A DNA stretch of 64,000 nt from Parvimonas sp015257355 (GTDB lineage Bacteria > Bacillota > Clostridia > Tissierellales > Peptoniphilaceae). This document shows positions 9,172 to 17,411 of this stretch, one piece after another. The stretch lies in the NCBI RefSeq assembly GCF_050262165.1, contig NZ_CP189844.1; one strand, given 5' to 3'. The notes beneath the pieces are model-generated. The model was not told the origin of the DNA, did not search any database, and worked only from the letters and a program-made list of their open reading frames with translations. Made by a program: the position numbers and the translations under genes. Numbering within the stretch: the stretch's first letter is position 1; the number at the start of each line of letters is the position of its first letter.

Positions 9172-10139
9172 TATTTATTCTCCACTATATTATCTTCATA
9201 TCTAGTATATGCTTCTATTATTTTCATGACAATACTGTGTCTTACAACATCTGAACTATCAAAATAATTAAAATTAATCCCTTTAATATTATTTAAAATT
9301 TTACTTACTGAAACAAGTCCGGAATTTTTTCTTCTACCTAAATCAATTTGAGTAATATCTCCAGTGATTACCGCTTTAGATTCAAAACCAATTCTTGTCA
9401 AAAACATCTTCATTTGCTCATTTGTAGCATTTTGGGCTTCATCAAGAATTATAAATGCATCATCTAAAGTTCTCCCTCTCATATAGGCCAAAGGTGCAAC
9501 CTCAATAATACCTTTTTCTTTAAGCTTAAGAAAATTATCATATCCTAATATGCTATATAATGAATCATACAGCGGTCTTAAATAAGGGTCTATTTTTTCT
9601 TGCAAATCTCCTGGTAAAAAACCTAAATTTTCACCTGCTTCAACTGCGGGTCTTGTTAAAATAATTTTAGATACTGAATTATTTTTTAAAGCTTTAGCAG
9701 CCATCGCTATAGCCAAAAAAGTTTTTCCGGTACCAGCTGGTCCTATACCAAAAGTTATTATATTTTCTTCAATTGCTGAAATATACTTTTTTTGCCCTAA
9801 TGTTTTTGGCTTAATAGGTTTAAGTTTTGAATTTAAACATATAACATAATCGAGCCAATCATTTAATATTTCTTTGTTTTCAGATTTTACTTTTTCTATA
9901 ATATAAGATACTTTTTGCCTATCTAAATCTTCGGAAGGATTATCTTTAACAAGAAATTCGATTGTTTTTTTACATAACAATACCATTTTTTCATCCCCAC
10001 TAATAGATAAACCTTCTTCATTATTTTTTATTGATACATCAAATTTTTTAGAAATATAATTTATATTAGAATCTAGATGTCCAAATAGATTTCTAGTATC
10101 ATCAATATCTAAAATTAAATTTTCAGTAACTCTATTCAT
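9171..10139 (-). CDS. phoH: PhoH-like P-loop ATPase
   Basis: Predicted RNA-associated ATPase of the PhoH/YbeZ family, a usual partner of YbeY. 322 residues. A KH-like N-terminal region (about 100 residues) precedes the ATPase domain. Walker A is GPAGTGKTFLAIAMA (residues about 137-151), Walker B is AFIILDEAQNA, and VITGDITQIDL is the sensor region. The exact function is not settled; some relatives have helicase or endonuclease domains, which are absent here. Start ATG at 10139. Confidence 0.93.
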   Translation of the reverse strand: MNRVTENLILDIDDTRNLFGHLDSNINYISKKFDVSIKNNEEGLSISGDEKMVLLCKKTIEFLVKDNPSEDLDRQKVSYIIEKVKSENKEILNDWLDYVICLNSKLKPIKPKTLGQKKYISAIEENIITFGIGPAGTGKTFLAIAMAAKALKNNSVSKIILTRPAVEAGENLGFLPGDLQEKIDPYLRPLYDSLYSILGYDNFLKLKEKGIIEVAPLAYMRGRTLDDAFIILDEAQNATNEQMKMFLTRIGFESKAVITGDITQIDLGRRKNSGLVSVSKILNNIKGINFNYFDSSDVVRHSIVMKIIEAYTRYEDNIVENK

Positions 10140-10150
10140 CTGTTCTCCAA

Positions 10151-10624
10151 TTATTTTCTTAACTCGCTTCTGTTATTATCTAAAACAGTAATTAAATCTC
10201 TTAATTTTTCTTGAGTTTTAGCTAAAACATCATCAACATAAGTATTAGTTTGCATTTTTATAGTTTTTGCATTTTGTTCTGCTTTTAATAATATTTCATT
10301 TGCTTTACTTTCGGCAGCAACAACTACATCATTTTCATTTATCATTTTTTCATATCTTGCTTCTGCATCAGATTTAATTTGGGACGCTTCTTTATTTGCT
10401 TGTTCTAAAATTTGATTAGCATCTTTAGTTGCATCATTTAAAATTCTATCTTTTTCTTCATGAATCCATTCAGCTTGTTTAATTTCTTCAGGAATACTTT
10501 CTCTCATTTCTTTTAATATGAAAAATAATGCTTCAGAATCTACCATTACTTTCTTAGAAAACGGTAAACTTGAGCTTTCTTCCACTAAATCTTCAATACG
10601 ATCAATTAATTCTAAAATTTCCAT
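10151..10624 (-). CDS. Coiled-coil protein of unknown function between coaD and phoH
   Basis: 157 residues, charged, no signal peptide or membrane segment. The N-terminus (MEILELIDRIEDLVEESS) looks like an alpha-helical dimerisation element. Residues about 55-120 are a long Ala/Glu/Lys-rich helix with heptad character (KDANQILEQANKEASQIK), resembling ATP synthase b-subunit or DivIVA-type coiled coils. Similar proteins occur next to coaD in clostridial genomes and are annotated as ATPase or hypothetical. I infer a scaffold-type role only from structure. It is spaced 2 bp from coaD and 11 bp from phoH. Confidence 0.75.
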   Translation of the reverse strand: MEILELIDRIEDLVEESSSLPFSKKVMVDSEALFFILKEMRESIPEEIKQAEWIHEEKDRILNDATKDANQILEQANKEASQIKSDAEARYEKMINENDVVVAAESKANEILLKAEQNAKTIKMQTNTYVDDVLAKTQEKLRDLITVLDNNRSELRK

Positions 10625-10626
10625 AA

Positions 10627-11103
10627 CTATTTCCTCCTAAATTTTTCACTTAATATATCTAAAACAATTTTATCTACGTATCTAGCTATACTACCTCCAT
10701 TAAAATAAATATCTTTAACTACTGTAGAGCTTATATGTTCATCTGAACTATCAGAAAAGAATAAAACTGTTTCTACACCACAAAGTTCTTTATTTACTTT
10801 AGCATTAATCTTTTCAGATTCAAAGTCTAAAGTATTTCTAACTCCTCTAACAATAATATTAACATCATTATTTTCAATATACTCACTTAACAATCCTGAA
10901 TATAATTCAACACTAACATTATTATAATCTTTAAATATATTTGAAATAATATCTTTTCTTTCTTCTAGTGTAAAAAGTGATTTTTTATTTATATTATTTA
11001 AAATTAAAATATTAACAGATTCAAAAATTCTTAAAGCCTTTAAAATAATTCTTTTATGTCCATTTGTTAAAGGATCAAAACTTCCAGGAAAAACTATTTT
11101 CAT
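10627..11103 (-). CDS. coaD: Phosphopantetheine adenylyltransferase
   Basis: Transfers AMP from ATP to 4'-phosphopantetheine, the fourth step of coenzyme A synthesis. 158 residues, normal length. The nucleotidyltransferase motif is FPGSFDPLTNGHKRII (T/HxGH type, residues about 4-19), with IIVRGVRNTLDFE near residue 84 and the C-terminal HISSTVVKDIYFNGG that binds ATP. Its start overlaps the end of rsmD by 29 bp, the usual rsmD-coaD pairing. Confidence 0.96.
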   Translation of the reverse strand: MKIVFPGSFDPLTNGHKRIILKALRIFESVNILILNNINKKSLFTLEERKDIISNIFKDYNNVSVELYSGLLSEYIENNDVNIIVRGVRNTLDFESEKINAKVNKELCGVETVLFFSDSSDEHISSTVVKDIYFNGGSIARYVDKIVLDILSEKFRRK

Positions 11104-11647
11104 TATTATCTTTCCTTTCTAAAAATAAGACTCTAATTTTAGAGTATTTTTTTTCTTTTATAATACTAAAGTTTTTTATAGAAATATCTTTATCTGTTTC
11201 TATAATTATGATTCCGTCAGTATTCAAAATATTCTTATTATAAATAAATTCTAATGTTTCTTCTATATATTCAAACTTATATGGAGGGTCTAAAAAAAAA
11301 TAATCAAATTTTAAATTATTATTATAAAAATAATTTAAACAATTCATAAAATCCATATTAATAATAATAGAATTATCATTAAATTCACAATTTTGAAGAT
11401 TTTTCTTTGTAATATTTACACTTTGTTCTGAAATGTCACAAAAATAAACCGTTTTAGCTCCTCTACTTAAAAATTCAATTCCAATAGCACCGCTTCCGCA
11501 AAATAAATCTAAAACTAGTGAATTCTCATCAATATCAAATAATATATTAAAAATAGACTCTTTAATCTTATCCGTAGTTGGTCTTATATTATTATCTAAT
11601 GGAGATAATAACTTTAATCCTCTTTTTTTCCCAGATATAACTCTCAT
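11075..11647 (-). CDS. rsmD: 16S rRNA (guanine(966)-N2)-methyltransferase RsmD
   Basis: SAM-dependent methylation of G966 in 16S rRNA. 190 residues. The family start MRVISGKKRGLKLLSP, the RPTTDKIKESIFNIL block (residues about 22-36), SAM motif LDLFCGSGAIGIEFLSRGA and the catalytic DPPY motif (near residue 120) are all visible. It is the first gene of the long minus-strand operon that runs down to nif3. The roughly 260 bp upstream are AT-rich and shared with the divergent mgtE genes. Confidence 0.95.
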   Translation of the reverse strand: MRVISGKKRGLKLLSPLDNNIRPTTDKIKESIFNILFDIDENSLVLDLFCGSGAIGIEFLSRGAKTVYFCDISEQSVNITKKNLQNCEFNDNSIIINMDFMNCLNYFYNNNLKFDYFFLDPPYKFEYIEETLEFIYNKNILNTDGIIIIETDKDISIKNFSIIKEKKYSKIRVLFLERKDNNENSFSWKF

Positions 11648-11856
11648 TTTTTAACCCTAATTTTATAAATTTTTAAAAATAGTATACATAAAACAAAAAA
11701 ATATCATTTACATAAATATATACTTATTGAATTATATCATAAAAATATTAATTTTTCAACATTTAATTATTAAAAATTTTACATGTTTTTTCTAATTTAT
11801 TTTTTTTTTATTTATTTATTTTTTTACAAAATATGTATATTATTAAATCTAAAATA

Positions 11857-11865
11857 TGTTATAAT
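11857..11865 (+). promoter_or_regulatory. Extended -10 promoter for the mgtE pair
   Basis: TGT followed directly by TATAAT, about 41 bases before the mgtE start, with AAAAAGGAGG as ribosome-binding site. No convincing -35. The 259-bp gap from 11648 holds otherwise only A/T tracts. The leader is too short for an M-box magnesium riboswitch, and I see none. Confidence 0.55.
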
Positions 11866-11906
11866 ATAAAATAATAGAATTTTATTATAGAAAAAGGAGG
11901 ATATAT

Positions 11907-13301
11907 ATGAATTTAAAAGAGAATTCTTTGGAAAAAAGCAAAATAATAGCTAATGAGCTAAAAAATTCTTTAGAAGAAAAAAATATTTTTCATTTAAGAG
12001 ATTTAATTTACAATACAAATGAAGTTACTCTTGCAAATATTTTTGAAGAATATTTTGATATTAAAGAAATTTTATTTATGTTCAAAGTTATAAAAAAAGA
12101 AAAATCTTCAGAGATTTTTGCTTATCTTCCTCAAAATATGAAGCAACAAGTAATAAACGGTTTGCAAGATCATGAAATCAAAGTAATGCTTGATTATATG
12201 TTTACTGATGATATTAGTGAATTTTTAGAAGAATTACCTGCTAACATTGTTAAAAGAGTTTTAAATTCTGCTTCTAATCAAAGAAGAAGCGAAATTAATA
12301 TGATATTAAATTTTAAAGAAAATAGTGCTGGTTCTGTAATGAGTACAGATTACGTAGAACTTGATCCTGAAATCACAGCTGACGAAGCTTTAAAAATGAT
12401 AAAAGATAAAGAAAGACTGGCCGAAACAATCTCCTACTGCTATATAACCAACGATCAACATATTCTTCTAGGATTTGTTTCAATGAGGAGTATATTATTA
12501 GCTTCCTCAAATACATTGATTTCTGATATAATGGAAACTGACGTAATTTCTGTAGAGTGTGATGAAGATCAAGAGCAAGTAGCTAAAATATTTTCGAAAT
12601 ATGACTTATTAGTTTTACCTGTTGTAAATGATCAACATAGACTTATTGGAATTATAACAATTGATGATGTTTATGATATTATTCAAGATGAAGTTACAGA
12701 GGACTTACAAAAAATGAGTGGTATCACTCCTATTGAAGGTTCCTATGTGAATATGCCAATATTAGAAATGGTAAAAAGTAGAATTACATGGTTACTAATA
12801 CTTATGATTTCTGCTACAGTTTCTGGTCTTATTTTATCTAAAAATAGTGATTTAACTTTAAAATTTCCGTCGTTAGTAATTTTTATACCTATGTTAATGG
12901 ATACTGCTGGTAATGCTGGTAGTCAATCAAGTTCAATGGTAGTAAGAGGAATTGCCATTGATAATTTAAATATTTCTGATTTTAAGTATGTAATTAAAAC
13001 AGAATTTCTAATTTCTTTAATATTAGGTGCAATATTATTTACTGTAAATATTCTTAGAATTTTATTATTTATGCCAAATATTTCACTTTCAATTGCAATC
13101 TTAATATCTGTTACTATTTATATAATTGTAACAATTGCTAATTTAATTGGTGGAATTTTACCATTATTAGCTAGTACTCTTAAACAAGATCCTGCATCAA
13201 TGAGTGGACCAATATTGACAACCGTATGTGATGCAATTTCTCTTACAATATATTTTGCATTAGCATCTATGTTTTTAGGAGGTGTAATATATGGAATATA
13301 A
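11907..13301 (+). CDS. mgtE: Magnesium transporter MgtE (paralogue 1)
   Basis: Mg2+-gated channel/transporter. 464 residues. The acidic N domain (residues about 30-135, with FLEELPANIVKRVL) is followed by two CBS domains (about 140-265; SVMSTDYVELDPE and SDIMETDVISVECDEDQ) that sense cytoplasmic Mg2+. Five membrane helices follow from about 290, with the pore motif MDTAGNAGSQSSSM. The start ATG follows AAAAAGGAGG. It overlaps the second mgtE by 11 bp. Metal specificity (Mg2+ against Co2+) is inferred from the family. Confidence 0.94.
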   Translation: MNLKENSLEKSKIIANELKNSLEEKNIFHLRDLIYNTNEVTLANIFEEYFDIKEILFMFKVIKKEKSSEIFAYLPQNMKQQVINGLQDHEIKVMLDYMFTDDISEFLEELPANIVKRVLNSASNQRRSEINMILNFKENSAGSVMSTDYVELDPEITADEALKMIKDKERLAETISYCYITNDQHILLGFVSMRSILLASSNTLISDIMETDVISVECDEDQEQVAKIFSKYDLLVLPVVNDQHRLIGIITIDDVYDIIQDEVTEDLQKMSGITPIEGSYVNMPILEMVKSRITWLLILMISATVSGLILSKNSDLTLKFPSLVIFIPMLMDTAGNAGSQSSSMVVRGIAIDNLNISDFKYVIKTEFLISLILGAILFTVNILRILLFMPNISLSIAILISVTIYIIVTIANLIGGILPLLASTLKQDPASMSGPILTTVCDAISLTIYFALASMFLGGVIYGI

Positions 13302-14667
13302 TTTTTTAGAATATAGTAAAGAGCAATTATCTTCCCTACTTCCTGAACTCATAAAACAAAAAAAAGTTCTATTAATTAGAGAAATTTTTGATGAATATAA
13401 TATTGTTGACTTAAGTGAAATATTTAGTGAATTAGAACTTGATGAAGCAATGTTTGTTTTCAAAATTTTACCAAAAGATATTTCAGCTGATTTATTTACT
13501 TATTTAGATTCAGAACATCAAGAAAGGTTAATTTCAGCATTATCATCTATTGAACTTCAAAGCATGTTAGATAATATGTTTAGTGATGATATTGTAGATT
13601 TCTTAGAAGAAATGCCAGCAAATGTAATTAAGTACATTCTAGAAAATGTACCAGCTGACCATAGAAAAGAAATTAATACATTATTAAGTTATGGAGAAAA
13701 TACAGCTGGATCAGTAATGAGTACTGACTTTGTAGAGCTTAGAGAAGAGGATACTGTTGAAGAGGCTATTGTTAAAATAAAAAAACAAGCATCTATAGCA
13801 GAAACAATTAATGTTTGTTTTGTAATAAATAAAAGAAGAGTATTAGTCGGTATTGTAAACTTAAGAGATATAATAATAGCAAAAAATGATAAATTAATAT
13901 CCGAAATAATGGATAAGAATATTCATTATGTTTATACAAATACAGATCAAGAAGAGGTTGCTAGTTTACTAAGCAAATACGATTTAACTACAATATGTGT
14001 TCTCAATGATCAACACTGCTTAATAGGAATTGTAACAGCAGATGATGTTTTAGATATTTTGACAGAAGAAGCAACAGAGGATATTCATAAAATGAGTGGT
14101 ATTAGTCCTACAGATGGATCATACTTAAAAACAAGTATAAAAGAAATGGTTAAGTCAAGAATATCTTGGCTATTAATTCTTATGATTTCTGCTACTTTTA
14201 CAGGATATATATTACAATTTTTTGAAGATAAACTTAGTGCAGTAACGGTGCTCTCAGCATCAATACCAATAATAATGTCAACTTCAGGAAATGCAGGCAC
14301 CCAGAGTTCAACTATGGTAATTAGAGGTATTGCTATTGATGATTTAAATATAAAAGATATTTTTATAGTTTTTAGAAAAGAGTTATTTGTTGGTTTACTT
14401 TGTGGTGCAATTTTATTTGTAACAAATTTTATAAGACTATATATATTTGGGTCAAAAAATACTACATTTTCAATTAGTTTTGTTGTTAGCCTCACAATAA
14501 CCATATCTCTTATTTCAGCAAATATAGCAGGAGGTATTCTCCCGTTAATTGCTAAAAAGTTAAAAATGGATCCTGCTAGTGCTGCGGCTCCATTAATTAC
14601 AACAATTGTAGATGCTACTAGTTTAATAATTTATTTTATGCTAGCTATAGCTATCTTGAAAATCTAG
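13291..14667 (+). CDS. mgtE: Magnesium transporter MgtE (paralogue 2)
   Basis: 458 residues with the same layout as its upstream neighbour: acidic N domain (FLEEMPANVIKYIL), two CBS domains (SVMSTDFVELREED, SEIMDKNIHYVYTNTDQ) and a membrane domain with MSTSGNAGTQSSTM. The two proteins are alike along their whole length but clearly diverged, so the duplication is not recent. Translational coupling through the 11-bp overlap suggests matched amounts. MgtE works as a homodimer, so a heterodimer is possible, but that is inference. A bidirectional terminator follows. Confidence 0.94.
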   Translation: MEYNFLEYSKEQLSSLLPELIKQKKVLLIREIFDEYNIVDLSEIFSELELDEAMFVFKILPKDISADLFTYLDSEHQERLISALSSIELQSMLDNMFSDDIVDFLEEMPANVIKYILENVPADHRKEINTLLSYGENTAGSVMSTDFVELREEDTVEEAIVKIKKQASIAETINVCFVINKRRVLVGIVNLRDIIIAKNDKLISEIMDKNIHYVYTNTDQEEVASLLSKYDLTTICVLNDQHCLIGIVTADDVLDILTEEATEDIHKMSGISPTDGSYLKTSIKEMVKSRISWLLILMISATFTGYILQFFEDKLSAVTVLSASIPIIMSTSGNAGTQSSTMVIRGIAIDDLNIKDIFIVFRKELFVGLLCGAILFVTNFIRLYIFGSKNTTFSISFVVSLTITISLISANIAGGILPLIAKKLKMDPASAAAPLITTIVDATSLIIYFMLAIAILKI

Positions 14668-14690
14668 ATATTATTTTATATTATAAATAA

Positions 14691-14720
14691 AAAAGTGTAG
14701 ATAAAAATCTACACTTTTTT
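14691..14720. terminator. Bidirectional terminator between mgtE and the S24 repressor
   Basis: Perfect stem AAAAGTGTAGAT / ATCTACACTTTT with a short A loop, flanked by A and T runs on both sides, placed between convergent genes. Confidence 0.85.
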
Positions 14721-14732
14721 TATATAAAATAA

Positions 14733-15371
14733 TTATAAATTTACACAGTACATAACAACTTTACCTAATATACTAAATTCATCATCTTTAGAAAATTTAA
14801 AATCTGTAAAGGAGTGATAAGTAGAAGCTGGCCTAAAAATAATATCTTCACCATCTCTAAAAAATAATTTTAAACTATACTCACCATTATTAGAAAACAC
14901 AACAATGTCTTCATCTTCTAAATTATATATTGGATAGTTCATTTTAACAGCAATATAGCTCCCATTAGGAATTATTTTATTCATACTTTCTCCATTAACA
15001 TGCATTATTAAAATATCATCATCATTTGCATATGGCCCCATTACAGAATCACTAATCTCTATTTTCTCTAAATCTACTTCATAGTTCGGACCATCTGGAG
15101 TTCCTGCTGAAACACCATATGGTAAGTAATTATATACTGAAGCTTTTGTTGAATTTGGATTATTAGAATAATGCTCCCAACCTAAAATTTCAATTGGACT
15201 TGTATTATATATTTCTGCTAATTTAACAAGTCTATCAATCGGAATATTAGTAATTATATCGTTCTCATATTTAAATAAATTTTGCTTACTAGTTCCTATT
15301 AATTCACCAGCATCTTGTAATGTAAGATTAGCTTTTTGCCTAAGTTCTTTTAATCTATCCCCTGTAGTCAT
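14733..15371 (-). CDS. HTH-XRE / S24 peptidase repressor (LexA/CI-type, self-cleaving)
   Basis: 212 residues. Residues 1-65 form an XRE helix-turn-helix (LTLQDAGELIGTSKQNLFKYE). The C-terminal half is an S24 autoproteolysis domain: the cleavage site is Ala-Gly in YGVSAGTPDG (near residue 108), the catalytic Ser is in NGESMNKIIPNG (near residue 152), and the likely Lys is in GEYSLKLFF (near residue 188). All elements needed for RecA-stimulated cleavage are present, so it should act as a damage-released repressor. It lacks the LexA winged-helix DNA-binding domain and resembles HdiR or phage CI proteins. It diverges from a 43-residue membrane peptide, and both promoters carry related AAGTTATTTT boxes. 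No other phage genes are nearby. Targets beyond this region are unknown. Confidence 0.9.
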   Translation of the reverse strand: MTTGDRLKELRQKANLTLQDAGELIGTSKQNLFKYENDIITNIPIDRLVKLAEIYNTSPIEILGWEHYSNNPNSTKASVYNYLPYGVSAGTPDGPNYEVDLEKIEISDSVMGPYANDDDILIMHVNGESMNKIIPNGSYIAVKMNYPIYNLEDEDIVVFSNNGEYSLKLFFRDGEDIIFRPASTYHSFTDFKFSKDDEFSILGKVVMYCVNL

Positions 15372-15397
15372 ATTATCACCCCTATTATTCTATATTA

Positions 15398-15426
15398 ATT
15401 ATACACTAAAATAACTTAAAAAGCAA
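15398..15426 (-). promoter_or_regulatory. Repressor promoter with operator-like spacer
   Basis: On the minus strand TTGCTT and TATAAT are 17 bp apart. The spacer contains AAGTTATTTTAGTG, nearly the same as the spacer of the divergent promoter. This suggests autoregulation by the repressor. Confidence 0.65.
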
Positions 15427-15465
15427 TTTATTTTAAAATTTTTTTATTTTTTTTAAAAAAGTCGC

Positions 15466-15494
15466 TTGACAAGTTATTTTTTTAAGTGTATAAT
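15466..15494 (+). promoter_or_regulatory. Strong consensus promoter of the 43-residue peptide gene
   Basis: Perfect TTGACA and TATAAT separated by 17 bp. The spacer is AGTTATTTTTTTAAGTG, sharing AAGTTATTTT and AGTGTATAAT with the opposite promoter. A consensus promoter overlapped by operator boxes is typical of a gene kept tightly off until the repressor is removed. Confidence 0.8.
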
Positions 15495-15507
15495 ATAAGT
15501 AACTTAT
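15495..15507. promoter_or_regulatory. 13-bp palindrome, candidate operator
   Basis: ATAAGT-A-ACTTAT is a perfect palindrome starting one base after the -10 of the peptide promoter, where a bound repressor would block transcription. Its half-site resembles the AAGTTA elements inside both promoter spacers. Assignment to the S24 repressor is inferred from position. Confidence 0.6.
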
Positions 15508-15537
15508 AAAGTGATTTGTTGATTGGAGGAAATTACA

Positions 15538-15669
15538 ATGCAAAAAAGAAAAACTAGAAATTCAGATATTAATACTTTAGAAATGTTTAAATTACTACTT
15601 ACATTTACAACTTTTACTTTATCATGTTTTTTTATGATAATGTATGGGGTAACTGGTAAGTTGATTTAA
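15538..15669 (+). CDS. Small membrane peptide (43 aa), likely repressor-controlled
   Basis: Starts MQKRKTRNSDINTLEMFK and continues with one hydrophobic segment (residues about 17-38, LLLTFTTFTLSCFFMIMYG), ending TGKLI. The N-terminus is strongly basic, so it should stay inside with a single membrane helix. The ATG follows TTGGAGGAAA at ideal spacing, downstream of a consensus promoter, and a rho-independent terminator follows. It is therefore a complete transcription unit. I recognise no family. By position it replaces the lexA-divergent yneA-type cell-division inhibitor of Bacillus, or could be a TisB-like damage-induced peptide. Both are inferences. It lacks the LysM domain of YneA. Confidence 0.72.
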   Translation: MQKRKTRNSDINTLEMFKLLLTFTTFTLSCFFMIMYGVTGKLI

Positions 15670-15732
15670 TGAAAAATAAATTATTATGAAATAATTTTAT
15701 TTATAATAACATGTTGAGCAATCCTGGATTTT

Positions 15733-15778
15733 AGAAGCGTCTTAATTATTTTATATATTGAGATGCTTCTTTATTTTT
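15733..15778 (+). terminator. Terminator after the small peptide gene
   Basis: AGAAGCGTCT and AGATGCTTCT pair with one G-T wobble across an AT-rich loop, followed by TTTATTTTT. The right arm overlaps the -35 of the maf promoter. Confidence 0.6.
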
Positions 15779-15786
15779 GATATAAT
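15758..15786 (+). promoter_or_regulatory. maf promoter
   Basis: TTGAGA and TATAAT with 17-bp spacing, about 30 bases before the maf start codon. It overlaps the preceding terminator. Confidence 0.55.
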
Positions 15787-15817
15787 TTATATATAAAAAA
15801 AAATTAAGGAGACTTTT

Positions 15818-16432
15818 ATGAAAGATTACGATATTATACTTGCAAGTAATTCTAAGCAAAGAAAAGATTTATTAAAATATATTTTTAATGAATTTAAAAT
15901 AATTCCAGCAAAAATTGATGAAAGAAAGTTAGAAAAAGATTTTTTAGAATCTAATTTTAATGATAATATATCAAGATTTAGTGAATTATGTGAAAAATTA
16001 TCTTATGAAAAATGTAAATATATAAGTAAAAATTATAATAATTCGCTTATTATTTCTGCTGATACTATCGTTTTTGATAATAATGTTATATTTGGAAAGC
16101 CAAATAATATTTTAGAAGCAAGAAGTATGTTAGAATATTTATCTGGTAAAGAGCATATAGTTCAAACATCTGTTACAATATTTTTTAAAAATATTTATCA
16201 TACATTTTCAGTAAAAAGTTATGTAACTTTTTACGATTTAGATTCATTACAAAAAAGAACAATAGAAAGCTATATAAAAACAGATTCACCATATGATAAA
16301 GCTGGAGGTTACGGAATACAAGATAATGGTAATTTTTTAATTAAGAGTACTAAAGGTGATTTTTATAATATAGTAGGCTTACCCATTTCAAAATTGAATA
16401 GAAAAATAATAGAAGTAACAAGTTTAAATTAA
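15818..16432 (+). CDS. maf: Maf-like nucleoside triphosphate pyrophosphatase
   Basis: House-cleaning enzyme of the Maf/YhdE family that hydrolyses dTTP/UTP or modified nucleotides; Bacillus Maf affects septation. 204 residues. The N-terminal ILASNSKQRKDLL differs slightly from the usual ASxSPRR. The catalytic IISADTIV, FGKP, DKAGGYGIQ and GDFYNIVGLP blocks are intact. Start ATG after TTAAGGAGAC. The gene stands alone, with its own promoter and a terminator shared with truB. Confidence 0.92.
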   Translation: MKDYDIILASNSKQRKDLLKYIFNEFKIIPAKIDERKLEKDFLESNFNDNISRFSELCEKLSYEKCKYISKNYNNSLIISADTIVFDNNVIFGKPNNILEARSMLEYLSGKEHIVQTSVTIFFKNIYHTFSVKSYVTFYDLDSLQKRTIESYIKTDSPYDKAGGYGIQDNGNFLIKSTKGDFYNIVGLPISKLNRKIIEVTSLN

Positions 16433-16467
16433 AAAAAATCTAATGATAAAGTCATTAGATTTTTTTC
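16432..16467. terminator. Terminator after maf
   Basis: Long perfect stem AAAAAAATCTAATGA / TCATTAGATTTTTTT with a five-base loop. A and T runs allow use in both directions, though truB ends 54 bases away. Confidence 0.85.
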
Positions 16468-16520
16468 ATTAATATACCTCTCTATATTTTAGATATTTAA
16501 TTTAATAATTATTCTAAATA

Positions 16521-17411
16521 TTAAACATTATTTTTATAAAATATATTTAACATCTTTAAAATTTTCCTGTCTTGTTCAGGAACTAATTCACCAATTCCAA
16601 TAAAAACATTATCACAATATATTTTGAATGTGCCACATTTGTCTATATAAAATGATTTTCTTAATCCATTAGAGATATGCTTAAAATATTTTTTTTCAAA
16701 ATTAATTTTGTCATATTTTAATACATCTTCTATCTTTAGTAAAGATTCTTTTAATTGCCTGTTATCAAGTCTTTTAAGTCTTTCAATTGAAATCGAATTT
16801 TCAATTTTAAAAATTCCATATTTATTCCTACATAAAGAACTCATATACGAATAATTATTTGTATCAAATCCTATATCATTAAATAAACTTCTTATATATG
16901 TTCCTTTAGAACAGCTAACTTCAAATCTTATCTTATTATCATAGAAATTTAGGATTAAAAGCGAATAGATATCAACCTCTCTTTTTTCTCTTTCAATTTC
17001 AATTCCATTTCTAGCTAACTCATATAATCTTTTTCCATCTTTCTTTAAAGCCGAAAACATTGGAGGTGTTTGCATTATTTTTTTATTATCATAATTTTGT
17101 ATAACATCAAAAAAAATATTTTTATTAAAATTAATAACCTTTGAATCTATACTTTTCCCCCAAATATCTAAAGTATCTGTTTCTATGCCTAAAGTCATTT
17201 CTCCTATATAAGATTTTCCCATTGTTTGAATATAGTCTACAATTTTTGTAGCATTTCCAATAGCAATTGGTAAAACCCCTGTAGCATTAGGATCAAGAGT
17301 TCCAGCATGTCCAACTTTTTTTGTATTATATATTTTTCTAACGATATTTACTACATCTCTACTAGTAAATCCTTTTGGTTTATAAACATTCAATATTCCA
17401 TTAAAACTCAT
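16521..17411 (-). CDS. truB: tRNA pseudouridine(55) synthase TruB
   Basis: Makes pseudouridine 55 in the T loop of tRNAs. 296 residues from the ATG at 17411; an in-frame GTG at 17423 is an alternative and both overlap nrnA. The catalytic Asp lies in GHAGTLDPNATGVLPIAIG (residues about 35-53). The N-terminal GILNVYKPKGFTSRDVV and the later FEVSCSKGTYIRSL are family blocks. It is the last gene of the rimP-infB operon, the standard rbfA-nrnA-truB order. Confidence 0.95.
   Translation of the reverse strand: MSFNGILNVYKPKGFTSRDVVNIVRKIYNTKKVGHAGTLDPNATGVLPIAIGNATKIVDYIQTMGKSYIGEMTLGIETDTLDIWGKSIDSKVINFNKNIFFDVIQNYDNKKIMQTPPMFSALKKDGKRLYELARNGIEIEREKREVDIYSLLILNFYDNKIRFEVSCSKGTYIRSLFNDIGFDTNNYSYMSSLCRNKYGIFKIENSISIERLKRLDNRQLKESLLKIEDVLKYDKINFEKKYFKHISNGLRKSFYIDKCGTFKIYCDNVFIGIGELVPEQDRKILKMLNIFYKNNV

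Noticed and set aside
11648..11906. M-box magnesium riboswitch before mgtE
   Set aside because: The distance from the -10 to the start codon is only about 40 bases and no conserved M-box blocks are seen.
14733..16432. Prophage or integrated element around the S24 repressor
   Set aside because: No integrase, excisionase, structural genes or attachment repeats; flanking genes are ordinary chromosomal ones.
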